Below are positions 1-8,167 of a DNA stretch of 64,000 nt, one piece after another (the stretch's first letter is position 1; each line of letters opens with the position of its first letter). This DNA comes from Flagellimonas hymeniacidonis (GTDB lineage Bacteria; Bacteroidota; Bacteroidia; Flavobacteriales; Flavobacteriaceae): assembly GCF_008040165.1 (NCBI RefSeq), contig NZ_VRUR01000001.1, forward strand, positions 1,011,349-1,075,348. Reading direction: 5' to 3'. The notes below the pieces were generated by a model. That model saw nothing but the letters and a program-made list of their open reading frames with translations. It did no database searches and had not been told where the DNA came from. The position numbers were made by a program, and so were the translations under genes.

Positions 1-103
1 TTTCTGGAATACCGCATAACCCAAATCCCCCCAGCATAAATGTCATTCCGCTAGCTACGCCTTTTAATGCGTCCTCCACATTTGGAACTGTTTTTTTAAT
101 CAT
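1..103 (-). CDS. scoA: 3-oxoacid CoA-transferase subunit A, N-terminal fragment
   Basis: The first 34 codons are present and the gene runs off the left edge. The product begins MIKKTVPNVEDALKG and continues with the glycine-rich stretch MLGGFGLCGIPE, which is the hallmark N-terminus of the A subunit of succinyl-CoA:3-ketoacid CoA transferase. This enzyme moves CoA from succinyl-CoA to acetoacetate in ketone-body or butanoate metabolism. A purine-rich stretch (AAGAGAG) lies just upstream of the ATG at 103. The B subunit would be expected further left, outside the window. The family call is firm for so short a piece; the exact acyl specificity cannot be seen. Confidence 0.85.
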   Translation of the reverse strand, partial: MIKKTVPNVEDALKGVASGMTFMLGGFGLCGIPE

Positions 104-144
104 CTGCTCTCTTATTTTCTAATGGTTTGAAATTACGATATAAA

Positions 145-177
145 TAAAAAAGCCCCAAGACATAAATGGCTCAGGGC
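145..177 (-). terminator. rho-independent terminator of the PBP1A operon
   Basis: Read on the minus strand, GCCCTGAG and CTTGGGGC (plus 170-177 and 152-159) pair over 8 bp with two G-U wobbles around a 10-nt loop. Six T residues follow. It lies about 30 bp past the PBP1A stop codon. Confidence 0.7.
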
Positions 178-205
178 AAAGTTTTTTACAGATTTCCAAA
201 GAAGG

Positions 206-2530
206 TTAAAAGCCTACGTCTTCTAAATCATCTTCGGTATCCAAATCATCTTGCAGTTCTTTCAACACCTTAGTGCAGTCCACATTGATAGACATATTTT
301 CCGGTTTTTCAAAAGCCTCTTGCGAAACTCCCAATTCTTCATTTTCGTAATTTTTCTTCATATAAAGGGCCCAAATAGGTAAGGCCATTGAAGCACCTTG
401 TCCATATGCAAGACGATTAAAGTGAATCGCTCTATCATCTCCGCCTACCCATACGCCGGTTACCAAATTAGGCACCATCCCCATAAACCAACCATCACTT
501 TGGTTTTGCGTAGTACCCGTTTTCCCTGCAATTGGATTGGTTAATTCGTATGGATATCCGGTAATAATTTCTTTATACACCGTCTGGTTTTTTGCAAAGG
601 AATGTCTTAGTCTTCCGCCCGAACCATATTGGGTAACTCCTTCCATTAGATTTACCATGGCATAAGCCACATCTTTGCTTAGTACATCTTTGGTTTTTGG
701 AACATATTCGTACAATACCGTCCCATTTTTATCTTCTATTCTTGTGACCATTACTGGCTTCACATAAACTCCTTGATTAGCAAAGGTTCCATATGCGCCT
801 ACCATTTCATATACACTAAAATCATGGGTTCCTAGAGCAATAGAAGGTACTTCAGGAATCTCTCTGTCAAGCCCCATATCTGTTGCAATACTCACTACTG
901 ATCTTGGCCCTACCTTGTCTATTAACTGTGCGGTGACCGTATTTACTGAATTGGCCAACGCATGTTTAAGGGTTAAATTTTTACCTGAGTATTTTCCATC
1001 TGAGTTTTTAGGACACCACGCCTCCATGTTTCCATGCTTTAGGGGCTCAATACAATATTGGTTGTCCGGAAGCGAATCACAGGGAGAATATCTTAGTTGG
1101 TCAATGGCCGCTGCATATACAAATGGCTTAAATGTAGATCCTGCCTGTCTTGCTCCCTGAATTACATTGTCGTATTGAAAGTGTTTATAATCCACACCTC
1201 CTACCCATGCTTTCACATGTCCGGTTTGCGGTTCCATGGACATCATGGCCGTTCTTAAAAAGGTTTTATAGTATCTGATGGAATCCCGCGGGGTCATTAT
1301 AGTATCCTTTTCAAAGGAATCGCTATTCCAATCAAAAACGGTCATTTCTGTTTTCTCTTCGAATGAGTCTTTTATTTCTTTTTCAGATTTCCCAGCTCTT
1401 GCCATGCTTCTCCATCTGTCTGAGCGCTTCATGGCACTATTCATAATGGTGTCTATAGCTCCCCTGGTCAAATCTAGAAAAGGAGCTGTACGATTTCTGT
1501 CGGGTGTATTTTGATGAAAAAATTCCGTTTGCAGGTTTTTCATATGTGCTTGAACTGCATCCTCTGCGTTCTTTTGCATTCGAGAGTCCACGGTTGTAAA
1601 CACTTTTAGTCCATCCAAATAAATATTGTATTTCTCACCATCCGGTTTAGGGTTCTCATTCACCCAATTCTTTAAAAACCGTTGCAAGTACATTCTAAAA
1701 TAAGTGGCCAACCCTTCTCTGTGAGATTCGGGATTAAAATTGATATTCATTCTCAGTGCTTGAAGGGAATCCTTTTCTTGCTCTGTGATATATTCATATT
1801 TGGCCATTTGCCCCAAAACCGTATTTCTGCGGTTCAAGACCAGTTCTTCTCTTCTAATAGGGTTGTATAGTGAAGAGTTTTTTAGCATTCCCACCAAAAC
1901 CGCAGATTCCTCTACTCTTAGCTCTGCAGGTTCCTTCCCAAAATAAATCCGAGCGGCGGATCGTATTCCATCTGCGGCATAACCAAAATCGTAGATGTTT
2001 AAATACATGGCTACAATCTCTTCTTTGGTATAATTGCGCTCTAAACGAGTGGCAATAACCCACTCTTTTATTTTTTGCGTGTATTTGGTCCAGTCTTTAG
2101 CACGAATTCCTACAAATAGCTGTCTTGCCAACTGCTGGGAAATGGTACTTGCTCCTCCCTTTTTTCCCAGATAAGCAAAGGCTCTAATAGTTCCCCTAGC
2201 ATCTATACCAGCATGGTCATAATATCTAGCGTCTTCTGTAGCGATAAGGGCATTTACCAAATTCTTGGGAAGCTCTTCATACGCAACTGGTGTTCTGTTG
2301 TCATCCAAGTACAGCTTTCCTAAAGTCTCTCCATCTGAAGAAATAAATTCTGTTGCAAGATTGGTCTGCGGATTTTCTAAACGCTCAAAAGTGGGCATTT
2401 CACCAAATACTCCCCACGATGCCAAGAGAAAAACCAATAAGACTAAAAGAATACCAGATCCGAAGAGAATCCAAAACCATTTAATGTAGGGAAAGAAGCT
2501 TCTTTGCTTCTTTTGCTTAGCTTTTGCCAT
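206..2530 (-). CDS. mrcA: Penicillin-binding protein 1A, bifunctional transglycosylase/transpeptidase
   Basis: Class A PBP of 774 aa that polymerises and cross-links peptidoglycan in the periplasm. One membrane anchor lies at about residues 22-40. The GT51 domain follows, with the catalytic-glutamate motif EDARYYDH (E99) and ASTISQQLARQLF near 127-139. The transpeptidase domain has all three active-site motifs: STFK (nucleophile S465), SVN (528-530) and KTGT (670-673). The length is normal and nothing is missing. It is the last gene of a leftward run ricT-gldH-PBP1A, and its start lies only 5 bp past the gldH stop, so co-transcription is likely. Confidence 0.96.
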   Translation of the reverse strand: MAKAKQKKQRSFFPYIKWFWILFGSGILLVLLVFLLASWGVFGEMPTFERLENPQTNLATEFISSDGETLGKLYLDDNRTPVAYEELPKNLVNALIATEDARYYDHAGIDARGTIRAFAYLGKKGGASTISQQLARQLFVGIRAKDWTKYTQKIKEWVIATRLERNYTKEEIVAMYLNIYDFGYAADGIRSAARIYFGKEPAELRVEESAVLVGMLKNSSLYNPIRREELVLNRRNTVLGQMAKYEYITEQEKDSLQALRMNINFNPESHREGLATYFRMYLQRFLKNWVNENPKPDGEKYNIYLDGLKVFTTVDSRMQKNAEDAVQAHMKNLQTEFFHQNTPDRNRTAPFLDLTRGAIDTIMNSAMKRSDRWRSMARAGKSEKEIKDSFEEKTEMTVFDWNSDSFEKDTIMTPRDSIRYYKTFLRTAMMSMEPQTGHVKAWVGGVDYKHFQYDNVIQGARQAGSTFKPFVYAAAIDQLRYSPCDSLPDNQYCIEPLKHGNMEAWCPKNSDGKYSGKNLTLKHALANSVNTVTAQLIDKVGPRSVVSIATDMGLDREIPEVPSIALGTHDFSVYEMVGAYGTFANQGVYVKPVMVTRIEDKNGTVLYEYVPKTKDVLSKDVAYAMVNLMEGVTQYGSGGRLRHSFAKNQTVYKEIITGYPYELTNPIAGKTGTTQNQSDGWFMGMVPNLVTGVWVGGDDRAIHFNRLAYGQGASMALPIWALYMKKNYENEELGVSQEAFEKPENMSINVDCTKVLKELQDDLDTEDDLEDVGF

Positions 2531-2535
2531 TGTTT

Positions 2536-3024
2536 TTATTGCGTGCTTTTTTCAATTTCCAAACCGACATCTGTAATGCCTTCTAAGGCATAGATGCCAT
2601 TTACATCGCCATTTTTGCGCATGGCGTGGGCAATGTTTAGTTTATATACGCCAGAATCTGGAAAAACGATGTTCTCCTGAAACCAAAGCTTGTTTTCTTT
2701 TATGCTCCCCAGTCCTTTGCCCAACCATGCTCCAGAGGGTTCCGCCATTTTGTACTCCAAAGTGTCCTTAAATGTTTTGCCATTGGGATATTCCAATTCC
2801 GTAATCAGAAAAAGATTGCTGAACTGAAAGGTGTTATCATTCCTAATGTTGATGAACATATTGTAATCTTGGACGGAGTCCATTTCGGAAAATTCAAAGT
2901 AAACTGATTTGTCCATTTCCCATTTTCCACTTTCTATGGCTTCATACTCAGAATACACCAAATTATTGTTGCACGAAACTAAACATAAAGAGAAAACCAA
3001 GGCAATGAGGAATTTATTGTGCAT
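2536..3024 (-). CDS. gldH: Gliding motility lipoprotein GldH
   Basis: Lipoprotein of about 162 aa starting MHNKFLIALVFSLCLVSC, with the lipobox cysteine at residue 18. An ATG 90 bp further upstream is in frame, but it would put charged residues ahead of the signal peptide, so the start at 3024 is preferred. The rest reads as a soluble beta-rich domain, with motifs such as GAWLGKGLGSIKENK. In Flavobacterium, GldH is required for gliding and type IX secretion and is linked to GldJ stability. The start overlaps the 3' end of the ricT-like gene by 11 bp, which suggests coupled translation. Confidence 0.88.
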   Translation of the reverse strand: MHNKFLIALVFSLCLVSCNNNLVYSEYEAIESGKWEMDKSVYFEFSEMDSVQDYNMFINIRNDNTFQFSNLFLITELEYPNGKTFKDTLEYKMAEPSGAWLGKGLGSIKENKLWFQENIVFPDSGVYKLNIAHAMRKNGDVNGIYALEGITDVGLEIEKSTQ

Positions 3025-4171
3025 TGGGGGAAGCTTTTGGTTTATTTTTTCTTCTTTTTTTATTATTTCGCTTCTTCTTTGGGCGATCAAAACGAGTAAG
3101 ACTGTCTTGGCCAACTACATTTTCAAAAACCATTTTTTCTTCGCTTACATTGTCCTGTGCATATTCTTCCAGGCTTGCAATTTTTTCATTCTTCTTGTTC
3201 ATCTCCAGAATTTCTATAACCTGGTCTTTATCCAATGCGTGCCAAGTAGCTGGATCATCCTTATACGAAAACCAAAGAGTTTGTTTAAAAATATCAGCTT
3301 TTTGGCAGAAGGCAATACCCTTTTGGGTCATTAACTTACTGTCTTGTGATGGAAAGTCTTTTAGTGCTTCCAAATACATGTCCAACTCATAATTGAGACA
3401 GCATTTAAGCTTTCCACATTGGCCTGCCAACTTTTGTGGGTTTAAGGCCAATTGTTGATACCTGGCGGAAGCTGTGCTTACAGACCTGAAGTCTGTTAAC
3501 CATGTGGAACAGCACAATTCCCTTCCACAAGAACCAATGCCCCCTAGACGCTGTGCTTCTTGACGGTATCCAATTTGACGCATTTCAATTCGGATGCCAA
3601 AAGCTTTGGCCATGTCCTTTATTAATTGTCTGAAATCTACTCGGTCTTCGGCAGTGTAATAAAATGTAGCTTTAGAGCCATCCCCTTGAAACTCAACATC
3701 ACTAAGTTTCATTTGCAGTTTGAGCGAAATAGCAATCTCCCTTGATCGTTTTTGAATTTCGGGTTCCTTATTTCTACACTTCTGCCAAATGTCTATGTCT
3801 CTTTGGGAAGCTTTCCTATAAATTTTAGGTATTTCATTGTCATCCGGTGCAACCTTTTTTCTTTTCATTTGCACTTTCACCAATTCTCCGGTAAGCGTTA
3901 CAATGCCAACATCATGGCCAGATTTTGCCTGAGTGGCTACCACATCTCCAATGGCCAAAGGGAGATTGTCCGCATTTCTAAAAAATTCTTTTCTACTATT
4001 CTTGAAACGTACCTCAACACAATCAAAAGGTTTTTGACCGTTGGGTAGCGACATATTGGAAAGCCAATCGAAAACGGTTAGCTTGTTACAACCATCAGAG
4101 CCGCAAGTACCATTGTTCTTGCAACCACGCGGTTGTCCATCCTTGCCGGTTGAACAACTGCTACATCCCAT
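3014..4171 (-). CDS. ricT: PSP1-domain protein, RicT/YaaT-like
   Basis: Protein of 385 aa with an N-terminal cysteine-rich segment (six Cys in the first 30 residues), then a PSP1 C-terminal-type domain. This carries the conserved cysteine motifs GSCGRELCCSTWL and GQCGKLKCCLNYE. The equivalent cysteines in Bacillus RicT take part in a complex with RicA and RicF that holds Fe-S clusters and affects RNA processing. The C-terminus is a lysine/arginine-rich tail. The extra N-terminal cysteines are typical of Bacteroidota versions. It overlaps gldH by 11 bp; that neighbourhood is common in gliding flavobacteria. Its role here is unproven. Confidence 0.85.
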   Translation of the reverse strand: MGCSSCSTGKDGQPRGCKNNGTCGSDGCNKLTVFDWLSNMSLPNGQKPFDCVEVRFKNSRKEFFRNADNLPLAIGDVVATQAKSGHDVGIVTLTGELVKVQMKRKKVAPDDNEIPKIYRKASQRDIDIWQKCRNKEPEIQKRSREIAISLKLQMKLSDVEFQGDGSKATFYYTAEDRVDFRQLIKDMAKAFGIRIEMRQIGYRQEAQRLGGIGSCGRELCCSTWLTDFRSVSTASARYQQLALNPQKLAGQCGKLKCCLNYELDMYLEALKDFPSQDSKLMTQKGIAFCQKADIFKQTLWFSYKDDPATWHALDKDQVIEILEMNKKNEKIASLEEYAQDNVSEEKMVFENVVGQDSLTRFDRPKKKRNNKKRRKNKPKASPNAQ

Positions 4172-4271
4172 ATTTTGTATCTTGATTTAAAGAAATGACT
4201 TGCATTTCCTTAAAAAGGGTTCATAAATAACTAGTTGTAAATATAGCACAAATTGTCGCAGATGAGAAATG

Positions 4272-5303
4272 CTACTTTTTATACTTTAATACTTCAGAAC
4301 GGCCCTTTTTAAAAATTTTGTTGCTTGCTTTTTTACCCTTGCGAAGGCTTTTTTGCTCTTCATATGGCAACGCATGTGTTTCCTTACATTCCAAAGAACA
4401 ACAATCATCCATGGCCTCTGCACATTCTTTACATTGTATAAAAAGCAAGTGGCAAGCTTCATTTGCGCAGTTCACATGGGTGTCGCATGGTTTTCCACAT
4501 TGGTGGCAATTGGAGATAACATCTTCAGATATGCGTTCTCCTCTTCTATGGTCAAAAACAAAATTCTTGCCCAAAAACTTGTTTTCAAGATTTCGGTCTT
4601 TTACCTGTCTGGCATATTCAATAATACCTCCTTCCAATTGGTACACATTTTTAAACCCTTTATGCTTATAATACGCACTGGCTTTTTCGCACCGAATACC
4701 TCCCGTGCAGTACATCACCAATTTCTTATCTTCTTTGTGTTCCGCTAGATTGTTTTCAATAATATCAAGGGAATCCCTAAATGTATCTACATCTGGTGTA
4801 ACAGCATTTTTAAAATGGCCTATTTCGCTTTCATAATGATTTCGCATATCCACCAATACCGTTTCGGGATCTTCAATAAGTTCATTGAATTTTTCCGCCC
4901 CCACATGAATTCCTTTATTGGTCACGTCAAAAGTGTCATCATTCAAACCATCTGCAACAATTTTATGCCGTACTTTAACCTTCAATTTTAAGAACGATTT
5001 ATTATCTTGTTCTATAGCAATATTTAGACGAACATTCTCTAAAAAAGAAATGCTGTCCAAATGTTTTTTGAATGCCTCAAAGTTTTCTGCCGGCACTGAA
5101 AGTTGTGCATTAATTCCCTCGTTGGCTACGTAAATTCTTCCGAGTACGTCTAACTCGTTCCAATGAATAAAGAGATGGTTTCTAAAAATTTTAGGGTTTC
5201 CAATGTGTGCATATTGGTAGAAAGAGATAGTCAACCGATCCTTGCCGGCCTCTTCTATAAGTTTCTCTCTTTCCTTTGCACTTAAGGTATTGTACAGTTG
5301 CAT
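4272..5303 (-). CDS. trhO: tRNA uridine(34) hydroxylase, rhodanese-like
   Basis: Protein of 343 aa of the YceA/TrhO family, which hydroxylates uridine 34 in tRNA anticodons (ho5U) using oxygen. An N-terminal acylphosphatase-like domain (about 20-115) is followed by a rhodanese domain (about 140-235) with the active-site loop MYCTGGIRCEKAS (C199 catalytic, C205 second conserved Cys). A C-terminal Cys-rich zinc-type region (about 255-310) has several CxxC pairs. The C-terminal tail is strongly basic. It is probably monocistronic: 100 bp separate it from the ricT start and a strong hairpin lies upstream. Confidence 0.92.
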   Translation of the reverse strand: MQLYNTLSAKEREKLIEEAGKDRLTISFYQYAHIGNPKIFRNHLFIHWNELDVLGRIYVANEGINAQLSVPAENFEAFKKHLDSISFLENVRLNIAIEQDNKSFLKLKVKVRHKIVADGLNDDTFDVTNKGIHVGAEKFNELIEDPETVLVDMRNHYESEIGHFKNAVTPDVDTFRDSLDIIENNLAEHKEDKKLVMYCTGGIRCEKASAYYKHKGFKNVYQLEGGIIEYARQVKDRNLENKFLGKNFVFDHRRGERISEDVISNCHQCGKPCDTHVNCANEACHLLFIQCKECAEAMDDCCSLECKETHALPYEEQKSLRKGKKASNKIFKKGRSEVLKYKK

Positions 5304-5381
5304 GCTATACTAATATTTAAGTTAAAGAATTGTCTTTTTAAAAGTGGTTACAAAGGTAAAAAATCCACATGTCAAAAAAAG

Positions 5382-5413
5382 AAAAGGGACTCCTAAAATT
5401 AGGAGTCCCTTTT
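5382..5413. terminator. strong bidirectional hairpin terminator
   Basis: The arms AAAAGGGACTCCTAA (5382-5396) and TTAGGAGTCCCTTTT (5399-5413) are a perfect 15-bp inverted repeat with A-rich and T-rich ends on both strands. It sits between the 5' end of trhO and the 3' end of the lipoprotein gene at 5543, so its likely job is to stop leftward transcription from that gene. Confidence 0.8.
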
Positions 5414-5461
5414 AACCACATAATTTTTTCATAGCACAAATTTCCCTTTTGCGGTGTGGCT

Positions 5462-5477
5462 GCGAATTAGAATTCGC
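5462..5477. repeat. short perfect palindrome
   Basis: GCGAATT, two bases, AATTCGC: a 7-bp perfect inverted repeat. GTGG and CAC just outside extend the pairing with a bulge. It lies 66 bp downstream of the lipoprotein gene (leftward), has no T tract and has no assigned role. Confidence 0.4.
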
Positions 5478-5542
5478 CACTATAAATACTAGAGTTAGTA
5501 ATTCGTAGATACGGTTTTTTGCATAAGGTTGCGTTACCTGTA

Positions 5543-5953
5543 TTAATTACCAATTCCGCAGTTTTGTGTTTCTGGCCAAACAGCAATTCTATCCGTTACC
5601 TCTTCACTTGCAATGCTCTCTTTTTCTAGACTATTTGCATAATCAATATATCCTAAAAATTTACCAGAACAATCAAGGACCTCTGGAGGGAGAGAGTTAC
5701 AAAAAGGGCAACAATTCCCAAAAACAAATACCGTGTTTCCCTGATAGTTTGCTTTAAAAACAAAAAGGTAATCCTTGATAATTGAGTCGTCACTGATATA
5801 CGATTCTATTTTTTCCTTAATGATAGTCAAGTTTTTTTCAGCACAACTTTCTTCAGCATTTACTAACAATGCATTAGAATCAACGGAATCATCTTGATCT
5901 TTTGCACAAGAAACTAAAACCGCAAGCAGAAAAATCATGATGTATCTGTTCAT
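5543..5953 (-). CDS. small lipoprotein of unknown function
   Basis: Protein of 136 aa with a lipoprotein signal (MNRYIMIFLLAVLVSC, lipid-modified Cys16). An acidic linker follows, then a domain with a cysteine cluster NCCPFCNSLPPEVLDCSG (about residues 79-96) and another Cys near the end, suggesting disulfides or metal binding outside the cytoplasm. It is divergent from recA with about 100 bp between starts. No function is recognised. The Cys pattern is the only distinctive mark. Confidence 0.75.
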   Translation of the reverse strand: MNRYIMIFLLAVLVSCAKDQDDSVDSNALLVNAEESCAEKNLTIIKEKIESYISDDSIIKDYLFVFKANYQGNTVFVFGNCCPFCNSLPPEVLDCSGKFLGYIDYANSLEKESIASEEVTDRIAVWPETQNCGIGN

Positions 5954-6005
5954 TGATTGGTGTTTTTAACAAGAAGATTTTCTTCTTTCAAAAAGGTTGC
6001 GTGCC

Positions 6006-6038
6006 TTTTGCCGTATGTTGAAAGAAATGGTAATTTAG
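6006..6038 (+). promoter_or_regulatory. candidate recA promoter
   Basis: TTTTG (6006-6010), a 20-bp spacer, then TAATTTAG (6031-6038). This matches the Bacteroidota pattern TTTG-N19-21-TAnnTTTG with one mismatch in the -7 box. The predicted start point would be about 15 nt before the recA ATG. No LexA-like box was recognised. Confidence 0.5.
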
Positions 6039-6059
6039 CCTTCCTAATTATAGAGAACC

Positions 6060-7067
6060 ATGAGCAACGAAAAAGAAGCAAAATTAAAAGCCTTAAAACT
6101 TACCCTGGACAAATTGGACAAAACCTATGGAAAAGGTGCCGTAATGAAAATGGGGGACAGTGTAGTTGAAGATGTTGAAGTTATCCCTTCGGGATCCTTA
6201 GGGCTGGATATTGCTTTGGGCGTAAGTGGTTACCCCAGAGGTAGGGTCATCGAAATTTATGGTCCAGAATCTTCTGGTAAAACTACCTTAACGTTGCATG
6301 CCATTGCAGAAGCTCAAAAAAATGGTGGCATTGCCGCTTTTATTGATGCTGAACACGCATTTGATCGTTTTTATGCCAAAAACTTGGGTGTGGATATTGA
6401 CAACCTTATCATATCTCAGCCTGATCATGGAGAACAAGCCTTGGAGATAACTGATAATCTTATTAGATCTGGTGCCATTGATATTGTGATTATTGATTCT
6501 GTTGCTGCCCTTACGCCAAAAAGTGAGATTGAAGGAGAAATGGGAGATTCTAAAATGGGACTTCATGCCCGTTTAATGTCACAGGCCTTACGAAAATTGA
6601 CCTCTACCATTAGCAAGACCAATTGTACGGTTGTTTTTATTAACCAATTACGGGAAAAAATTGGTGTAATGTTCGGAAATCCAGAAACAACTACTGGTGG
6701 AAACGCACTTAAATTCTATGCCTCAGTACGTTTGGATATTAGGCGATCAACCCAAATAAAAGACACGGATGGAGCGGTTCTGGGCAACAAAACCCGGGTT
6801 AAGGTGGTAAAAAACAAGGTTGCACCACCATTTAAAACGGCGGAATTTGACATTATGTATGGTGAAGGCATCTCTAAAATTGGGGAAATCCTTGATTTGG
6901 GAGTAGCTTATGAAATTGTAAAGAAGAGCGGTTCTTGGTTTAGCTATGGTGATACAAAACTTGGCCAAGGTAGAGATGCTGTAAAGGCCCTATTGGCGGA
7001 CAATCCAGAATTGGCAGAAGAATTGGAATCCAAAATAAGAGAGGCTATTTCAGCAGTGAACGCCTAA
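6060..7067 (+). CDS. recA: Recombinase RecA
   Basis: Protein of 335 aa. It forms ATP-dependent filaments on single-stranded DNA, drives strand exchange and promotes LexA-type autocleavage. Walker A is GPESSGKTT (68-76). The Walker B region reads [14 protein letters not shown], loop L1 includes [22 protein letters not shown] and the L2 region contains [14 protein letters not shown]. The length and C-terminus are normal. It is a free-standing gene with its own promoter-like sequence and a 96-bp gap to the next gene. Confidence 0.99.
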   Translation: MSNEKEAKLKALKLTLDKLDKTYGKGAVMKMGDSVVEDVEVIPSGSLGLDIALGVSGYPRGRVIEIYGPESSGKTTLTLHAIAEAQKNGGIAAFIDAEHAFDRFYAKNLGVDIDNLIISQPDHGEQALEITDNLIRSGAIDIVIIDSVAALTPKSEIEGEMGDSKMGLHARLMSQALRKLTSTISKTNCTVVFINQLREKIGVMFGNPETTTGGNALKFYASVRLDIRRSTQIKDTDGAVLGNKTRVKVVKNKVAPPFKTAEFDIMYGEGISKIGEILDLGVAYEIVKKSGSWFSYGDTKLGQGRDAVKALLADNPELAEELESKIREAISAVNA

Positions 7068-7163
7068 ATTATGGCCTAATTTTTATGCTTATTTAGGCAT
7101 AGGTTGTGAAAATCTTACGCAACCCTTATATATACCGTTCATCTAGGAGTTAAAAGAATTTTA

Positions 7164-7598
7164 ATGATGAAAAAGGTAATTGCGCTATTTATCCTTTTGG
7201 GGGTAGGCTTATTGTCCAGTTCCTGTGATTTAAATGATGACGCCCCAAACTTTCATTTTACCACACTTTCTGTAGTTGAGGCTAATGTCCCCGAATCCTT
7301 TGAACTAAATCAGACATACGATATTGAGGTTACTTATTTAAGACCTGATGGCTGTACTTTTTTTGAAGGGTTTGACGTAGCAAAAACAGGGGAAACAGAT
7401 CGGGATATTGTGGTAATAGGCTCCGTGCTTTCAGATGGTGACACCGCCTGTACACAGGCAGTTGAAGAGGTCGTAGCCATTTTAAAGTTCAATGTGATTT
7501 TCACTGGAGAATATAATTTTAGATTTTACGCAGGAACCGATGCAAATGAAGATGCGGTATATCTGGAGTATACTATTCCAGTAGTGCCAACGAACTAG
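7164..7598 (+). CDS. putative lipoprotein of unknown function
   Basis: Protein of 144 aa with a lipoprotein signal peptide (FILLGVGLLSSSC, Cys about 21). A compact beta-rich domain follows with two cysteines (TYLRPDGCTFF and GDTACTQAVEE) that could form a disulfide. The start is MM, so 7164 or 7167. It lies between recA and an ECF sigma gene on the same strand, 28 bp ahead of the sigma start, so the two may share a transcript. It could be an envelope sensor or an unrelated surface protein; the sequence does not decide this. Confidence 0.75.
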   Translation: MMKKVIALFILLGVGLLSSSCDLNDDAPNFHFTTLSVVEANVPESFELNQTYDIEVTYLRPDGCTFFEGFDVAKTGETDRDIVVIGSVLSDGDTACTQAVEEVVAILKFNVIFTGEYNFRFYAGTDANEDAVYLEYTIPVVPTN

Positions 7599-7626
7599 AT
7601 AATCAATAATCCAAAATAACCAACAT

Positions 7627-8157
7627 TTGGATCTTGAAGAATTAATACATAACTGTAAAAAGGGAAAAAGACAGGCGCAAGCTGAATTATACCGGAAATA
7701 TTCCGGTATTCTTTTCAGTATGTGCCTTAAGTATTCTAGGAACAAAACTGAAGCTGAAGACAATTTGCATGATAGTTTCATGACCATTTTCAGCAAAATT
7801 GATCAGTATAAGTTTAATGGTTCTTTTGAAGGTTGGATCAAAAGAATTACGGTAAACACAGTACTTCAGAAGTACAGAAAAGAACAATATCTCAATGTAG
7901 TTTCGGAAAATCATGGGGAAGAAACGGAAGTGGACACAGAACAAACAGATGTAAGTCTGTCCACACTATTGGGATATATTCAAGAATTGCCAAACAAATA
8001 TAGATTAACGTTTAATCTATATGTTTTGGACGGCTATAGCCATAAGGAAATAAGTGAGATGTTGGGGACATCCACCGGAACTTCTAAATCCAATTTGGCT
8101 AGGGCCAAAATGATTTTGAGGGAAAAGATTGAAAAGGAAAATATAAACATTGCTTAA
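7627..8157 (+). CDS. RNA polymerase ECF-type sigma factor
   Basis: Protein of 176 aa. Sigma region 2 spans about 20-85 (LYRKYSGILFSMCLKYSRN, then EAEDNLHDSFMTIF) and region 4 about 118-165 (LPNKYRLTFNLYVLDGYSHK, then EISEMLGTSTGTSKSNLARA). The start is a TTG at 7627: an in-frame stop at 7600 and no ATG or GTG in between leave it as the best choice. The next gene overlaps or nearly abuts and encodes a membrane protein that is a likely anti-sigma factor. In this group such pairs respond to envelope signals; the target promoters are not known. Confidence 0.9.
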   Translation: MDLEELIHNCKKGKRQAQAELYRKYSGILFSMCLKYSRNKTEAEDNLHDSFMTIFSKIDQYKFNGSFEGWIKRITVNTVLQKYRKEQYLNVVSENHGEETEVDTEQTDVSLSTLLGYIQELPNKYRLTFNLYVLDGYSHKEISEMLGTSTGTSKSNLARAKMILREKIEKENINIA

Positions 8158-8167
8158 TGATTTAAGA

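Noticed and set aside
2909..3334. 141-codon plus-strand frame opposite ricT and gldH
   Set aside because: It lies wholly antisense to two recognised genes and reads as Phe/Leu/Ser-rich low-quality sequence.
4353..4748. 131-codon plus-strand frame opposite trhO
   Set aside because: Antisense to the zinc-rich end of trhO; the cysteine and histidine content comes from the complementary codons.
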